Assembly (NCBI RefSeq): GCF_001628715.1
Contig: NZ_CP011120.1
Coordinates: 930,001 to 994,000 of the forward strand
DNA length: 64,000 nt
Reading direction: 5' to 3'
Source of the DNA: Acetobacter oryzifermentans
GTDB lineage: Bacteria; Pseudomonadota; Alphaproteobacteria; Acetobacterales; Acetobacteraceae
Made by a program: the position numbers and the translations under genes. Of this stretch, positions 1 to 9,074 are shown piece by piece (the stretch's first letter is position 1; every line of letters begins with the position of its first letter). Below the pieces are notes generated by a model. The model searched no databases. It was not told where the DNA came from and was given only the letters and a program-made list of their open reading frames with translations.

Positions 1-1
1 T

Positions 2-259
2 CGGTTGGATCTGCACGGTATGGTGGCGCAGGAAGCTTTCCATCGGCTGATGGAGTTTATGGACGTGGCTACCCATAGGGGTTTGCGCTGTGTGGAAATT
101 ATTACTGGTTTGGGCACAGGGCAGGAAGGCGGAATTTTACGGCGCGAATTGCCGCATTGGCTGGAAAGGCCAGAAATCCGCCGCCGCATTCTGGGGCTTA
201 CATACCCTCATGCAGGCAACCGAGGGTCTGTTCGCGTATTACTGCGTCGGCGGCGTTGA
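2..259 (+). CDS. Smr-domain protein, C-terminal part (cut by window start)
   Basis: The frame is open from the first base, so the N-terminus lies outside the window. The visible 85 residues form a Smr domain, the small nuclease-like domain also found at the C-terminus of MutS2. The LDLHGM motif is at the start, followed by the VEIITGLGTG glycine-rich segment and a basic C-terminus. Smr domains bind or nick branched or stalled nucleic acids; the substrate here cannot be told. The last 21 bases overlap the 3' end of the opposite-strand gene, so the two transcription units converge. Confidence 0.85.
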   Translation, partial: RLDLHGMVAQEAFHRLMEFMDVATHRGLRCVEIITGLGTGQEGGILRRELPHWLERPEIRRRILGLTYPHAGNRGSVRVLLRRRR

Positions 260-1453
260 AAGTAGCGCCGGGGGCGTGGCATCGCGCCAGCGGGGCAGGC
301 TTTGGGCAAACCAGCGGCGCAGCGCCATCAGCACGTGTGGCTCGGGCATAAGCGTTTCATAAAACGGGATACCAGCCGTGCCAGCCAGAATGGTTTGGTT
401 TTCTGCCAATGCGGCTTGCTGAATGGCTGGGTGGTTTGCGCATATTTCAGCCGCATGGCGCCATTGGGCAATACTGTCTGGTTGCGTAAGGGCAGGCAGC
501 ACAAGCCCAGCACGCAAGCTGCACGCTGCGGCAATGGCCCCCCAAGCAGGTAGCAGAAACGCAGGTTGGGAATATTTGTGTTCCTGTTGCAGCACAGTGA
601 GCAGATCTGGCGGCAGATTGGGCTGGTGGATCTGCATATCGGGCCGGGCGTTATTAATAAACAGAGGCGTAAAACCCGCAGCCTGTAAGGAGGCAATACG
701 GCTGGGATAGCTGGCATCCAGCGGCAATTGGATAACGTCTGTCTGGCCTGTCTGTAACGTGGCCATTGCGGCTTCTGGCGTGGCATGTCCGGCTACAGGC
801 TGAGGGCGCAAGCCCAACATATCCAGCGCCAGAACGGTGGTTAGCTCTGGCCCTGTTAGTTTGGAAACAGCAACACGCGTAAGCTGCCCGGTTAGACGAG
901 CACGGAAAGACTGATGCAGGCTTACGCGCCCTACGGCAACGCTAGGTTGTGCCACCAGAAACACCGGGGCCCAGCGTCGATAATCAAAATGAATACGCGG
1001 CCCACCCAACATGGCAGAAAGTATAGCCGTACCAGGCACCATAAGCCCAACAGGGCCGGGGGTTGTTTGCTGCTGTGTATCAAACAGATTAGCCCCGGTT
1101 ATGCCATCCCATCCGGTTGTAGGGGTAAGCTGTAAAGGCGGGCTAAGGTGTAGTTCTTCTTCTAATGCAGGCGCCAGCAAACTGGCCCAACGTCCACATT
1201 CTGAAGAAGTGGCGCCACCAATAATAAGCGCAGATCCGCTATCCGCACTGGTAGAAAGAGAATCCTCCGCATGTGCTGTGTGCGTGCCCGCCATAATGGC
1301 CGCACCGCTGCCCAGCAGAGTGCTTAGAAACATGCGGCGCGAAAATTGCCGTTCAGGCATCACAAAAAGTCGGGGCTGATCAGCGTGGGGCAAGCGCGGG
1401 AGATCCTCTTCCTGTTTCTCCATCATATTAAGCGCATATGAGGGAAGAATCAC
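239..1453 (-). CDS. Tat-exported substrate-binding protein, Bug/TctC-like
   Basis: A protein of up to 404 residues that looks like the periplasmic receptor of a tripartite tricarboxylate-type transporter (Bug family). A twin-arginine signal (SRRMFLSTLLG, then a hydrophobic stretch and an AHA cleavage site) lies at residues 38-62 of the longest frame, so it is probably exported folded by Tat. The start is uncertain: GTG at 1453 gives the longest form, while ATG at 1423 or 1360 would place the Tat signal closer to the N-terminus. It lies 10 bases downstream of hemF on the same strand and may be cotranscribed. No membrane subunits of a transporter are nearby, so the ligand is unknown. Confidence 0.65.
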   Translation of the reverse strand: MILPSYALNMMEKQEEDLPRLPHADQPRLFVMPERQFSRRMFLSTLLGSGAAIMAGTHTAHAEDSLSTSADSGSALIIGGATSSECGRWASLLAPALEEELHLSPPLQLTPTTGWDGITGANLFDTQQQTTPGPVGLMVPGTAILSAMLGGPRIHFDYRRWAPVFLVAQPSVAVGRVSLHQSFRARLTGQLTRVAVSKLTGPELTTVLALDMLGLRPQPVAGHATPEAAMATLQTGQTDVIQLPLDASYPSRIASLQAAGFTPLFINNARPDMQIHQPNLPPDLLTVLQQEHKYSQPAFLLPAWGAIAAACSLRAGLVLPALTQPDSIAQWRHAAEICANHPAIQQAALAENQTILAGTAGIPFYETLMPEPHVLMALRRWFAQSLPRWRDATPPALLSTPPTQ

Positions 1454-1463
1454 GCGTGTTTTA

Positions 1464-2378
1464 TTATGGCCATTTTACTTCGGGCGGCATGCTCATCAGA
1501 ATGGCTTCTGTATGGCCGCCGGTTTTCAGGCCAAACAACGTGCCTCTGTCATGTAGCAGATTGAATTCCACATAGCGGCCACGGCGGATAAGCTGGGCCT
1601 CACGCTGCTCTGGTGTCCAGGGTTCCATCATGCGGCTGCGAATAATTTCGGGAAACACGTTCAGAAAAGCCAAGCCTACATCTTTTGTAAAGACAAAGTC
1701 TTCCTGCACATCACCACTGTTCAGCCGATCATAAAAAATACCGCCCAAACCGCGAGGTTCATTACGATGGGGTAGGAAGAAGTACTTGTCACACCATGCC
1801 TTGAAGCGCGGATAATATTCTGGGTCATGCGCGTTGCAGGCCTGCGCAAAAGCGGCATGGAAGCGCGCGGCGTCATCCTGCGCTTCTGCGCTGTCGGGAA
1901 ACATGGGGGTAATATCCCCACCGCCACCAAACCAGCCTTTGGTGGTGATAATCATGCGAGTGTTAAAATGTGCGGCAGGTACAAGTGGACTGCACATATG
2001 CGCCACCAGGCTGATACCCGTGGCAAAAAATGTGGGATCTTCTGCTGCGCCGGGAATAGTGGCAGCAAATTCCGGCGTAAAGGTGCCCTGCACGGTAGAA
2101 ACGTTTACGCCCACTTTTTCAAAAACACGGCCATGCATCACGCTCATCACACCGCCGCCGCCGGGGCTGCCATCTTCGTTCTGGCGGTTCCAGCTTTTGC
2201 GCTCAAAACGGCCTGCGGCTTCATGGCCGGGTAAAACGGGGCTGTTCTGTTTTACGGCGTCTTGCTCAATGGCTTCAAACGCCGCGCAAATTTTGTCGCG
2301 CAGGCTTTCAAACCATTGGCGGGCTGGTTCCCTCAGGGCTTGGTGGGCAGAAACATCAGCGGTGTTGGTGGGCGTCAT
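1464..2378 (-). CDS. hemF: Oxygen-dependent coproporphyrinogen III oxidase
   Basis: HemF decarboxylates two propionates of coproporphyrinogen III to vinyl groups using O2, giving protoporphyrinogen IX in heme synthesis; it is a soluble cytoplasmic dimer. The 304-residue protein has the family signature GISLVAHMCSP followed by HFNTRM, then WFGGGGDITP near residue 149, and the late FNLLHDRGT segment. An upstream in-frame ATG at 2396 exists, but ATG at 2378 follows a GAGGAAAAG ribosome site and gives the usual length. The gene is divergent from cytochrome b, which needs the heme made here, and the shared 177-base region may hold both promoters. Confidence 0.95.
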   Translation of the reverse strand: MTPTNTADVSAHQALREPARQWFESLRDKICAAFEAIEQDAVKQNSPVLPGHEAAGRFERKSWNRQNEDGSPGGGGVMSVMHGRVFEKVGVNVSTVQGTFTPEFAATIPGAAEDPTFFATGISLVAHMCSPLVPAAHFNTRMIITTKGWFGGGGDITPMFPDSAEAQDDAARFHAAFAQACNAHDPEYYPRFKAWCDKYFFLPHRNEPRGLGGIFYDRLNSGDVQEDFVFTKDVGLAFLNVFPEIIRSRMMEPWTPEQREAQLIRRGRYVEFNLLHDRGTLFGLKTGGHTEAILMSMPPEVKWP

Positions 2379-2555
2379 GAACTGTCTTTTCCTCATCGTC
2401 CTTGCCTGAAGCTGCCATCTGCTTACAGGCTTTCAAGGGGTGCGCTTTCTGGCGCATCATTGCAAGATGAACCCGAACATCGTTAAACCAACAGCAGCTC
2501 TGCACGGGGCAGGAACATGTACCCTATAAGTGGCGTACGGGGAGAAAAGGGCAAG

Positions 2556-3740
2556 ATGGCAGCAACACCAGCCCGCCATACGGAGCAGGCAGAAAAGGAA
2601 GCGCGTTCCTTTTTACAGCAGGCGGGTGCTTATGCACGCCATTATGGACGCCTGCCTTTGCCCGCAGATCTGAACTGGTGGTGGACCATTGGCGCCATGC
2701 TGGTGGCTGTTTTGGTGCTTATGCTATTCACGGGGCTAACCCTTACACTGGCGTACACGCCAGATGCCTCGCTTGCTTTCGGGTCAGTTGAGGCCATTGA
2801 ACGCCGAATGCCTTCTGGCTGGTTGCTGCGCGCCATGCATATGACAGGGGCCTCGGTTTTTATGGCGGCCTTGTATGCGCATTTGTTGCGTGGGCTATAT
2901 TACCGCACCTATTTGCCCCCACGGCGCGGGATATGGTTAAGCGGGTGTGGCTTGCTGGTTTTGGTAATGGTAACGGCATTTGCAGGCTATGTGCTGCCTT
3001 GGGGCCAGATGTCTTACTGGGGCGCAGATGTAGCCGCCAAGGCTGTAGGGGCCGTGCCATTTATAGGGCAGGGGCTGGAACAGGTTTTTCTGGGAGGTGA
3101 AAGCCCGGGCACGCCCACATTGCACCGTATGTTCACCCTGCACTTTTTGTTGGCATTTGTTATTATTGGGTTGGTTTTGGTGCATGTTGCTGTTGTGCAT
3201 GCAAAGGGAAGTTCCAGCCCTTCCGTTCAACCCGAAATACGCCGGAAATATCTGCCATTTTACCCGTATTTTACCACGCGGGATATTCTGGCCATATTGG
3301 TTATGGCCTTGGGTTTTGTAGCAGTGATGTGCTTTTGGCCGGGGCTGATAACAGAGCCAGCCAATTATCGCCCAGCCAACCCGTTGCATACTCCAGCCGA
3401 TATTGAACCCGAATGGTATTTTCTGCCGTTTTACGGAATGTTACAGGTTGTGCCTTCCAAGTTTTGGGGGCTGCTTGTTTCTGGCGGTGCGGTGGCCGTG
3501 CTGTTTGCTGTGCCGTGGTTGGATAAAGGAAGCCGCATAGCAAACAGCGGTGTGGCACGGTTAACGGATGCCGGGGCACTGCTGGCATGCGTAGGGGCGG
3601 CAGTTACTGCCGCAGCGGCTGGCGTGCATCATGCCCAAGGTGGGTGGCTTCTGGCGGGGCAGGCTGCCTGTTTGGTTTATTATTTGTATTTTCTGGTTTT
3701 TCTGCCCTTACGCACCCGTTTTGCCGGGAGGGAAGCATAA
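2556..3740 (+). CDS. petB: Cytochrome b of the bc1 complex (ubiquinol-cytochrome c reductase)
   Basis: A membrane subunit with two b hemes that takes electrons from ubiquinol and drives the Q cycle. With the ATG at 2556 (preceded by GGAGAAAAGGGC) it has 394 residues. Heme ligand pairs are visible as H95/H109 and H196/H210, each pair 14 apart on transmembrane helices, and the Qo-site PEWY motif is at 285-288. The stop codon overlaps the start of cytochrome c1 by one base. The Rieske iron-sulfur subunit, which usually precedes cytochrome b in this operon, is not here: hemF on the other strand occupies the upstream DNA. An upstream start at 2517 is possible but less likely. Confidence 0.92.
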   Translation: MAATPARHTEQAEKEARSFLQQAGAYARHYGRLPLPADLNWWWTIGAMLVAVLVLMLFTGLTLTLAYTPDASLAFGSVEAIERRMPSGWLLRAMHMTGASVFMAALYAHLLRGLYYRTYLPPRRGIWLSGCGLLVLVMVTAFAGYVLPWGQMSYWGADVAAKAVGAVPFIGQGLEQVFLGGESPGTPTLHRMFTLHFLLAFVIIGLVLVHVAVVHAKGSSSPSVQPEIRRKYLPFYPYFTTRDILAILVMALGFVAVMCFWPGLITEPANYRPANPLHTPADIEPEWYFLPFYGMLQVVPSKFWGLLVSGGAVAVLFAVPWLDKGSRIANSGVARLTDAGALLACVGAAVTAAAAGVHHAQGGWLLAGQAACLVYYLYFLVFLPLRTRFAGREA

Positions 3741-4528
3741 TGGGGCAGAAAATACGCCATACATTCTGGTTCCATGCCGGAGGGATGGTGCTTTTAGGTG
3801 CTATGCTGCTGGGGCCAGACATTACGCAGTCTGCACATGCGCAACCTGTTAAAGCGCCTGTGCAGGATTGGTCTTTTAAAGGGGCGCTGGGGCATTTTGA
3901 TCTGCCATCTGTGCAGCGAGGATACGCCGTGTTTGCCGGGGTATGTGCCTCGTGCCACAGTTTGTCTGAAGTGCGTTTTTCTGATCTCACAGATATGGGG
4001 CTGACACTGGAAGAAGTGGGAGCTGTTGCCGCAACATGGCAGGTGGCAGACGGGCTGGACGCCGAAGGGCGGCTTAAGCACCGTAATGCCCGGCCAGACG
4101 ATGCGCTTTCATCCTCCTATTCCGGGCCGGAAGCTGCGCGTGCGGCCAATGGGGGCGTGGTGCCCCCTGATCTTTCGCGCATTGTGCAGGTTTACCCCGG
4201 TGGGGCAGATAGGCTTTTTGCGCTGCTCACGGGCTATAAGCCAAATGCGGTGCGTGTGCCGGGCAAAGGGTTTGCCAATTCCTTCGCTATTGGCCATTAC
4301 ACCGCCATGCCGCCGACTTTGCGTGAAGGTGCGGTAAAATATGCAGATAACACCCCCGCAACCGTTACGCAGGAAGCGCGGGATGTTACCACTTTTCTTG
4401 CGTGGGTTTCTGCACCGCATCAGGATACCCGCCGCCGTGTTGGCATAGGTGCAGGTTTGTATCTGTGCTTCCTTGCCGTGTTGTTTGTGATTTTAAACCG
4501 GAGACTCTGGTCGCATGTCAGAAAATGA
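3740..4528 (+). CDS. petC: Cytochrome c1 of the bc1 complex
   Basis: The periplasm-facing c-type heme subunit that passes electrons from the Rieske protein to cytochrome c. The 262-residue protein has a signal sequence ending at AHA (residue 34), a CASCH heme-binding motif at 69-73, a probable axial methionine at M190 in HYTAMPP, and a C-terminal membrane anchor (about residues 238-256). The ATG at 3740 overlaps the cytochrome b stop (TAATG) behind a GGGAGGGAAG ribosome site, so translation is coupled. The last 14 bases overlap mtnP. Confidence 0.93.
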   Translation: MGQKIRHTFWFHAGGMVLLGAMLLGPDITQSAHAQPVKAPVQDWSFKGALGHFDLPSVQRGYAVFAGVCASCHSLSEVRFSDLTDMGLTLEEVGAVAATWQVADGLDAEGRLKHRNARPDDALSSSYSGPEAARAANGGVVPPDLSRIVQVYPGGADRLFALLTGYKPNAVRVPGKGFANSFAIGHYTAMPPTLREGAVKYADNTPATVTQEARDVTTFLAWVSAPHQDTRRRVGIGAGLYLCFLAVLFVILNRRLWSHVRK

Positions 4529-5399
4529 AACTGTGGAACCCGTTATTGGCCTGATAGGCGGGTCTGGCCTGTATGATATTGACGGGTTGGAAGAAAAGGA
4601 ATGGCGCACGGTAGAAACGCCTTGGGGCCTGCCTTCTGACCAGCTTCTTTTCGGGCGGCTGGATGGCGTGCGCTGCGTGTTTCTGCCGCGTCATGGCCGC
4701 GGGCACCCCATTCCACCCTCACGCCTGAATTATCGGGCCAATATTGCCGCCATGAAGATTTCTGGCGTGACAGACATTGTCTCACTTTCCGCTGTGGGGT
4801 CTTTGAAAGAAGAACTGCCGCCGGGGCATTTTGTGGTGATTGATCAATTTATTGATCGCACTATTGCACGTACCAAAAGCTTTTTTGATACAGGCTGTGT
4901 CGCGCATATTTCCATGGCAGACCCATTGTGCAACCGTGTGGGCGATGCGCTAAAGGCACAGGCAGATAAGCTGGGCATTACCGCAGTGCGTGGCGGCACC
5001 TATCTGGTTATGGAAGGCCCGCAGTTTTCAACCCGCGCAGAAAGCGAACTGTACCGGAGCTGGGGTTGCTCCGTTATCGGCATGACCAACATGCCAGAAG
5101 CCAGCTTAGCGCGTGAAGCCGAAATGTGTTACGCCACGGTGGCTATGGTGACAGATTATGACTGCTGGCACACGGAGCACGACAACGTAACCGTAGAGAG
5201 CGTTGTAAAAACCATGCAGGCGAACTCGGCTAATGCCAAAGCGCTGATTAAAGCTGTTATTCCTGCTTTGGGTGGCAAGCGCCATAGCTGTAGCGCAGGC
5301 TGCGATCATGCATTGGAACACGCTATCATGACAGCGCCTTCTGTGCGTGACCCGGAACTGGTGGCAAAGCTGAAAACCATTGCGGGCCGCGTTCTGTAA
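4515..5399 (+). CDS. mtnP: S-methyl-5'-thioadenosine phosphorylase
   Basis: Cleaves methylthioadenosine with phosphate to adenine and methylthioribose-1-phosphate, the entry step of methionine salvage. The 294-residue protein shows the purine nucleoside phosphorylase family 2 layout: IGLIGGSGLY at the N-terminus, the phosphate-binding LPRHGRGH segment, MEGPQFSTRAES, and IGMTNMPEASLAREAEMCY. Length is normal for the family. It overlaps the end of cytochrome c1, so it is probably in that operon, an arrangement without an obvious functional link. Confidence 0.93.
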   Translation: MSENETVEPVIGLIGGSGLYDIDGLEEKEWRTVETPWGLPSDQLLFGRLDGVRCVFLPRHGRGHPIPPSRLNYRANIAAMKISGVTDIVSLSAVGSLKEELPPGHFVVIDQFIDRTIARTKSFFDTGCVAHISMADPLCNRVGDALKAQADKLGITAVRGGTYLVMEGPQFSTRAESELYRSWGCSVIGMTNMPEASLAREAEMCYATVAMVTDYDCWHTEHDNVTVESVVKTMQANSANAKALIKAVIPALGGKRHSCSAGCDHALEHAIMTAPSVRDPELVAKLKTIAGRVL

Positions 5400-5411
5400 A
5401 ATTGTAAATAC

Positions 5412-5457
5412 AAGGCATGAAGTATCAGGTTTTTAGTGCTTCATGCCTTAAGTTTTT
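5412..5457 (+). terminator. Rho-independent terminator after mtnP
   Basis: A perfect 11-bp inverted repeat, AAGGCATGAAG at 5412-5422 and CTTCATGCCTT at 5439-5449, is followed by AAGTTTTT. It lies just after the mtnP stop and would end the cytochrome bc1-mtnP transcript. Confidence 0.75.
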
Positions 5458-5490
5458 AAGGTTTCCTTAAAAGCAGGAAAACTGTGGCGC

Positions 5491-6012
5491 ATGGCAAAAT
5501 CAGCCCGAATATCTGTCTCTTTGCTTATGGTGTGTTTGTTTGCTGGCACTGTGTCTTCAGCGCAGGCGCATCGGGTTGTAAGATTTTGCAAACCGGATGA
5601 TTTATCGGTGCAGTTTGATAACGGGCAAGGTGAGTTTGATGGCATGTCCCACAGCGGGGCATGGGTTGTTCTTTTTAACCGCAGTGCTACGCGCTGTGCT
5701 GTGCCTGCGTTGCCGGTTATACAGCTTGAAAATGCTCAGGATCATGTTCTTGCGATAGGTAAAGCAGCGCAACTTGCCCCTAACCAACAGCCGAGCCAGA
5801 AAATACTTAAACCCCACATGCAGTGGCGGGCCAGCATGTATTGGGTTTCTGGCAACGTGTATGATGAGGGCCAATGTGTTTCACCCACTCGTGCTGTGTT
5901 GAAACTTCCTCTGGGTGATGTGGTCGTTAATTTTCCAGCACGCACATTATGTGGGCCATCCCAAATGCCGCTTACGTTTGAGCAAGGGCAATTGCAGCAG
6001 GCAGCGCGTTAA
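5491..6012 (+). CDS. Exported DUF4232-like protein
   Basis: A 173-residue protein with a signal peptide (hydrophobic core at 9-20, cleavage after AQA about residue 26). The mature part has a compact beta-rich pattern with conserved cysteines (CKPDDLSVQF, RCAVPALPVI, GQCVSP, TLCGPSQ) resembling DUF4232 domains, which are extracytoplasmic and of unknown function. The four cysteines could form two disulfides. It stands alone between a terminator and the LysE gene. Confidence 0.7.
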   Translation: MAKSARISVSLLMVCLFAGTVSSAQAHRVVRFCKPDDLSVQFDNGQGEFDGMSHSGAWVVLFNRSATRCAVPALPVIQLENAQDHVLAIGKAAQLAPNQQPSQKILKPHMQWRASMYWVSGNVYDEGQCVSPTRAVLKLPLGDVVVNFPARTLCGPSQMPLTFEQGQLQQAAR

Positions 6013-6154
6013 CAAGGCAAAGCATGTTCAAAACCTAATGCTGTGAGTATTGCAGCGGCATCAGGGGTGCACTGTTTTTTATTGCAGGCTGTTCACCTTT
6101 TCCGATTTCTCCTTTAGGACGCCTCCAAACCTTTAACCGGAGAGCCGGATAGTT

Positions 6155-6790
6155 ATGCCGCATGTTTTCCTTCCTGTACTGGCGTTTGCTGCTGCGTGGG
6201 GTGTTCTTGTTTTAACACCGGGCACGGAAACGGCCCTTATTATCCGGCTAAGCATCAGTGTAGGGCGTACAACCGCTATTGGTGCGGTGCTTGGCATTGC
6301 TGCTGGCCTTACCTTGTGGGGGATTGGCACAGCAGTTGGGTTAAGTGCGCTTATTGCGGCATCTCATACATTGTATCTTGTGCTGGAATGGGCCTGCGCA
6401 GGATATCTGCTCTCTTTAGCTTTTCGGTTGTTGGTTAATGTCCTGCGTTCCACGCCAGAGACAGAAACAGATTCCGAAAATAAGGCCCCCAAAGCATTTT
6501 GGTCTGGCTTCCGGCGTGGGATGTTTACCACAATTTTAAACCCCCTTGTTGGGGTGTTTGATCTTACAGCCTTTCCACAGTTTATTCCCGCAGATGTTAA
6601 CGCCGTAACATACGCGCTTTTACTGACTGTGGTGCAGGCTGTGTTAACACTGACATGGTATTTTACATTGGCCTTTACAGCACTGTTCTTTAGCCGCTTT
6701 CTTACTAACCCGTTTGTTATTCGTGTTCTGGATGGGTTAACGGCCTTGGTTTTTATTATTTTTGCCGTAAGGCTTGTTATAAGCGGCTAA
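6155..6790 (+). CDS. LysE/RhtB-family amino acid exporter
   Basis: A 211-residue inner-membrane protein with about six hydrophobic segments. The N-terminal LTPGTETALIIRLSISVGRTTAIGA pattern (residues about 20-44) and the later RRGMFTTILNPLVGVFDL match the LysE/RhtB translocators, which export amino acids or their analogues by proton antiport. The substrate cannot be read from the sequence. A GGAGAGCCGG ribosome site precedes the ATG. It converges on a small minus-strand gene 10 bases downstream. Confidence 0.85.
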   Translation: MPHVFLPVLAFAAAWGVLVLTPGTETALIIRLSISVGRTTAIGAVLGIAAGLTLWGIGTAVGLSALIAASHTLYLVLEWACAGYLLSLAFRLLVNVLRSTPETETDSENKAPKAFWSGFRRGMFTTILNPLVGVFDLTAFPQFIPADVNAVTYALLLTVVQAVLTLTWYFTLAFTALFFSRFLTNPFVIRVLDGLTALVFIIFAVRLVISG

Positions 6791-6800
6791 TGGAGAACGG

Positions 6801-7154
6801 TTAAGAAAACTTTCGGAATCTCTTCATATTTTTCTGAAAACGGGATTCCTTGGTTTTCTGCTGCATGGCAATTAAATGCCGGAAAGCAACAGACATAAGC
6901 GCACAGCCAATAACAAACCCTACAAGGGTGAACATTACCAAGGCAGATGTGCTGTAAACAGCCCACGATCGGGTATCGGGCAGGGCATCCCATATGGGTT
7001 TCAGCCAGCTTATACTGTGCGGATCATGCACAGGTATGTTCGCACGCAGCATGGCATCCTTAATAATTACCATTAAGGTTAGGGGTAATGAAAGCGCCAT
7101 TAAAAAAGCACCAGATACCCATAGCAGAATGTATCTTCGTTCCTCTGTGCACAT
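6801..7154 (-). CDS. Small inner-membrane protein of unknown function
   Basis: A 117-residue protein with two strong hydrophobic segments (about residues 9-31 and 66-92) separated by a polar loop, and a basic lysine/arginine-rich C-terminus (QKNMKRFRKFS). No family is recognised. The start at 7154 is chosen because AAGGG lies upstream; a longer frame to 7211 exists. It is on the same strand as the nitroreductase but separated by about 230 bases containing a hairpin. Confidence 0.6.
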   Translation of the reverse strand: MCTEERRYILLWVSGAFLMALSLPLTLMVIIKDAMLRANIPVHDPHSISWLKPIWDALPDTRSWAVYSTSALVMFTLVGFVIGCALMSVAFRHLIAMQQKTKESRFQKNMKRFRKFS

Positions 7155-7349
7155 TTCATTTTTTCCCTTACATGTTCTTGAGATCATGCAATTGTGCATA
7201 AGTAACGCCACAGCTCTGCTTGAAGTTGCGTGCTACGGAAAGGCAGGGAGATACTTTGGCTTTCTGTTGCAAAGTATTTTTTGAGTATCTATTGAAAATA
7301 GTTGAAAGTTTTTGTTGAAACGGCAAGCTAAAATAAATTACGGCGGATA

Positions 7350-7368
7350 GGCCTGCGTGTAGCAGGCC
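7350..7368 (-). terminator. Hairpin downstream of the nitroreductase
   Basis: GGCCTGC at 7350-7356 and GCAGGCC at 7362-7368 form a perfect 7-bp stem with a 5-base loop, 16 bases after the nitroreductase stop. No T-run follows directly, so it may be a weak terminator or an mRNA 3' stabiliser. Confidence 0.4.
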
Positions 7369-7383
7369 CTCCACCATAAAATT

Positions 7384-8034
7384 TTAGAGGTGTGTGAACA
7401 GGCTTTTTTCCGATAGGCGAGATTTGGGCAGCTTGGCGTTAAAATCTGCATCGGAATGATAACCGAGAGAAACCAGAACAGCGGGGGTAAGCCCTTTTTC
7501 TTTCAGCCCCAGTTCTTTATCCAAAACGGCGGCATCAAACCCTTCCATAGGTGTTGCATCTACCCCCAGAAACCCGGCTGAAAGAAGCAGAAAGCCGAGT
7601 GCAATGTATGTCTGCTTTTGTGTCCATGCCGTTAGATCGCCTTCCTGTTCATGCAGGCCGACAAAGGTGTTCCGCCCTTTGGTAATGGACTCTTTCGTGG
7701 CGTCATCTGCATAGCGTCCGTCTATCTGCTCCTGATCGGTAATGGTCTGGAGGTATTCGGCGGGCAGGCTGGTGCGAGCGCAGAGCGCGATAACGTGGGA
7801 TGCATCTGTAACGCGTGAGAGATTAAAAGCGAACGGGCCGCTGGTGGCTTTGGCAATACGGGCTTTGCCTTCATCATTATCAGCAACAAAAAAATGCCAC
7901 GGCTGAGAGTTTACGGAAGAAGGGCTATAGCGCAGCGCTTCCAGTAACTGGGCAAAGATATCTACCGGAATTTTGCGGGTTTTATCGTAAGCTTTGGTGG
8001 TATGCCGATGGGTAAGGGTTTTAAGAAGCGTCAC
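7384..8034 (-). CDS. nfsB: Oxygen-insensitive NAD(P)H nitroreductase / dihydropteridine reductase, NfsB type
   Basis: A flavoprotein that reduces nitroaromatics, quinones or pteridines with NAD(P)H. The 216-residue protein aligns by eye along its whole length with E. coli NfsB: THRHTTKAYD, YSPSSVNSQPWHFFVA, DASHVIALCART, DATPMEGFD and the LPKSRL near the end. The start is GTG at 8034, because AGGAG lies eight bases upstream and the protein length then equals the family; an in-frame ATG at 8100 has no ribosome site. Confidence 0.9.
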   Translation of the reverse strand: MTLLKTLTHRHTTKAYDKTRKIPVDIFAQLLEALRYSPSSVNSQPWHFFVADNDEGKARIAKATSGPFAFNLSRVTDASHVIALCARTSLPAEYLQTITDQEQIDGRYADDATKESITKGRNTFVGLHEQEGDLTAWTQKQTYIALGFLLLSAGFLGVDATPMEGFDAAVLDKELGLKEKGLTPAVLVSLGYHSDADFNAKLPKSRLSEKSLFTHL

Positions 8035-8177
8035 GGCTGCTCTCCTAAGCTTTATCAAGGGGGTAACGGTAAGCGTAACTTCGTAACCCCAAAAGGTCAC
8101 GGGGCTTTGCGTTAATAAATGCTATGCTGTGGAATATGCAGCCAAAATAGAGTGGAAGTTTGGCTGCAAAAAGCGGC

Positions 8178-9074
8178 TTACAGCATGGTGTGCGCTACGC
8201 GGCAAGCTGCCAGATCCCATACTGCGCATCCAACGGATTTAAAGAACACGGGCTGCGTTGGGTCTGGGGGCGTATCCAGTGCTTGTGCCAGTGCGTGCAC
8301 ATTGTTCCAGTTTACGCCTGCTTGCAGAATGTCTCCGGCTTCTGTTGGCGCGCCAACGGGGTCATCCACATAAAGCTGGCTGGCACGTACAGTCTGTGGC
8401 GCAATTTCTGCCATATCGGGGCGGTAGGCGCCTACGCCAATAACAAGGCAGTGCGGATCAGCTTTTCCATCATAAATGGGGGTTGTGCTGGCTGTGGTGG
8501 TTATCACAACGTCAAACGGAGTTTCTCTGGGGGCTTCTGGGCGTAGTGTCAGTAAGTGCGTTGCGTGCTGCTTGCAAAAATGCTCTGCTCGTTCTGGGGT
8601 GCGGCCACGGATAATAACCTCGATGCCCGGATACAGGGCGCAGAGCGCCTCTACATGCGCAAAGGCTTGGGTGCCTGTGCCAATAAGCAACACCCGATTG
8701 ACTGCGCCAGTAGCAAATGTGCGTATACCCAGCATGCTTATGGCTGATGTCCGGCGCATTGTTACGGTGGGGCCATCCAGATTGAAAAGGAAGCGCCCAT
8801 TATGTGCATCTGCGCATGTAATGATGCCCTGTATGGTGGGAAGGTGGAGCGCAGGATTGTTGCCAAAAATTGTGAGTATTTTGGTGGCAATCAAATCTTC
8901 CGCCACGGTTGGCATACACATGAGCGTGCCATTGCCATCTTGGGTAGGAACAACGGTGCGCGGAGGGCAGGTAATGGCACCGTTTGCGTAATCGCGCACG
9001 GTGCGGGCCAGCATGTTCACCAATGCAGGGAATGGTAAAAGTGCCTGTGTTTCTGGCGCACCATAATATTGCAT
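8178..9074 (-). CDS. Ornithine cyclodeaminase / mu-crystallin family reductase
   Basis: A 298-residue NAD(P)-binding protein. The pattern CPPRTVVPTQDGNGTLMCMP, KILTIFGNN and a Rossmann GTGTQAFAHVEAL segment (after VLLIGTG) place it in the ornithine cyclodeaminase/mu-crystallin family. Members include ornithine cyclodeaminase, alanine dehydrogenase and delta1-pyrroline or piperideine-2-carboxylate reductases; the last is the most likely for this short sequence type, but the substrate is not certain. ATG at 9074 is chosen from the family N-terminus; the frame is open to 9152. Confidence 0.75.
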   Translation of the reverse strand: MQYYGAPETQALLPFPALVNMLARTVRDYANGAITCPPRTVVPTQDGNGTLMCMPTVAEDLIATKILTIFGNNPALHLPTIQGIITCADAHNGRFLFNLDGPTVTMRRTSAISMLGIRTFATGAVNRVLLIGTGTQAFAHVEALCALYPGIEVIIRGRTPERAEHFCKQHATHLLTLRPEAPRETPFDVVITTTASTTPIYDGKADPHCLVIGVGAYRPDMAEIAPQTVRASQLYVDDPVGAPTEAGDILQAGVNWNNVHALAQALDTPPDPTQPVFFKSVGCAVWDLAACRVAHTML

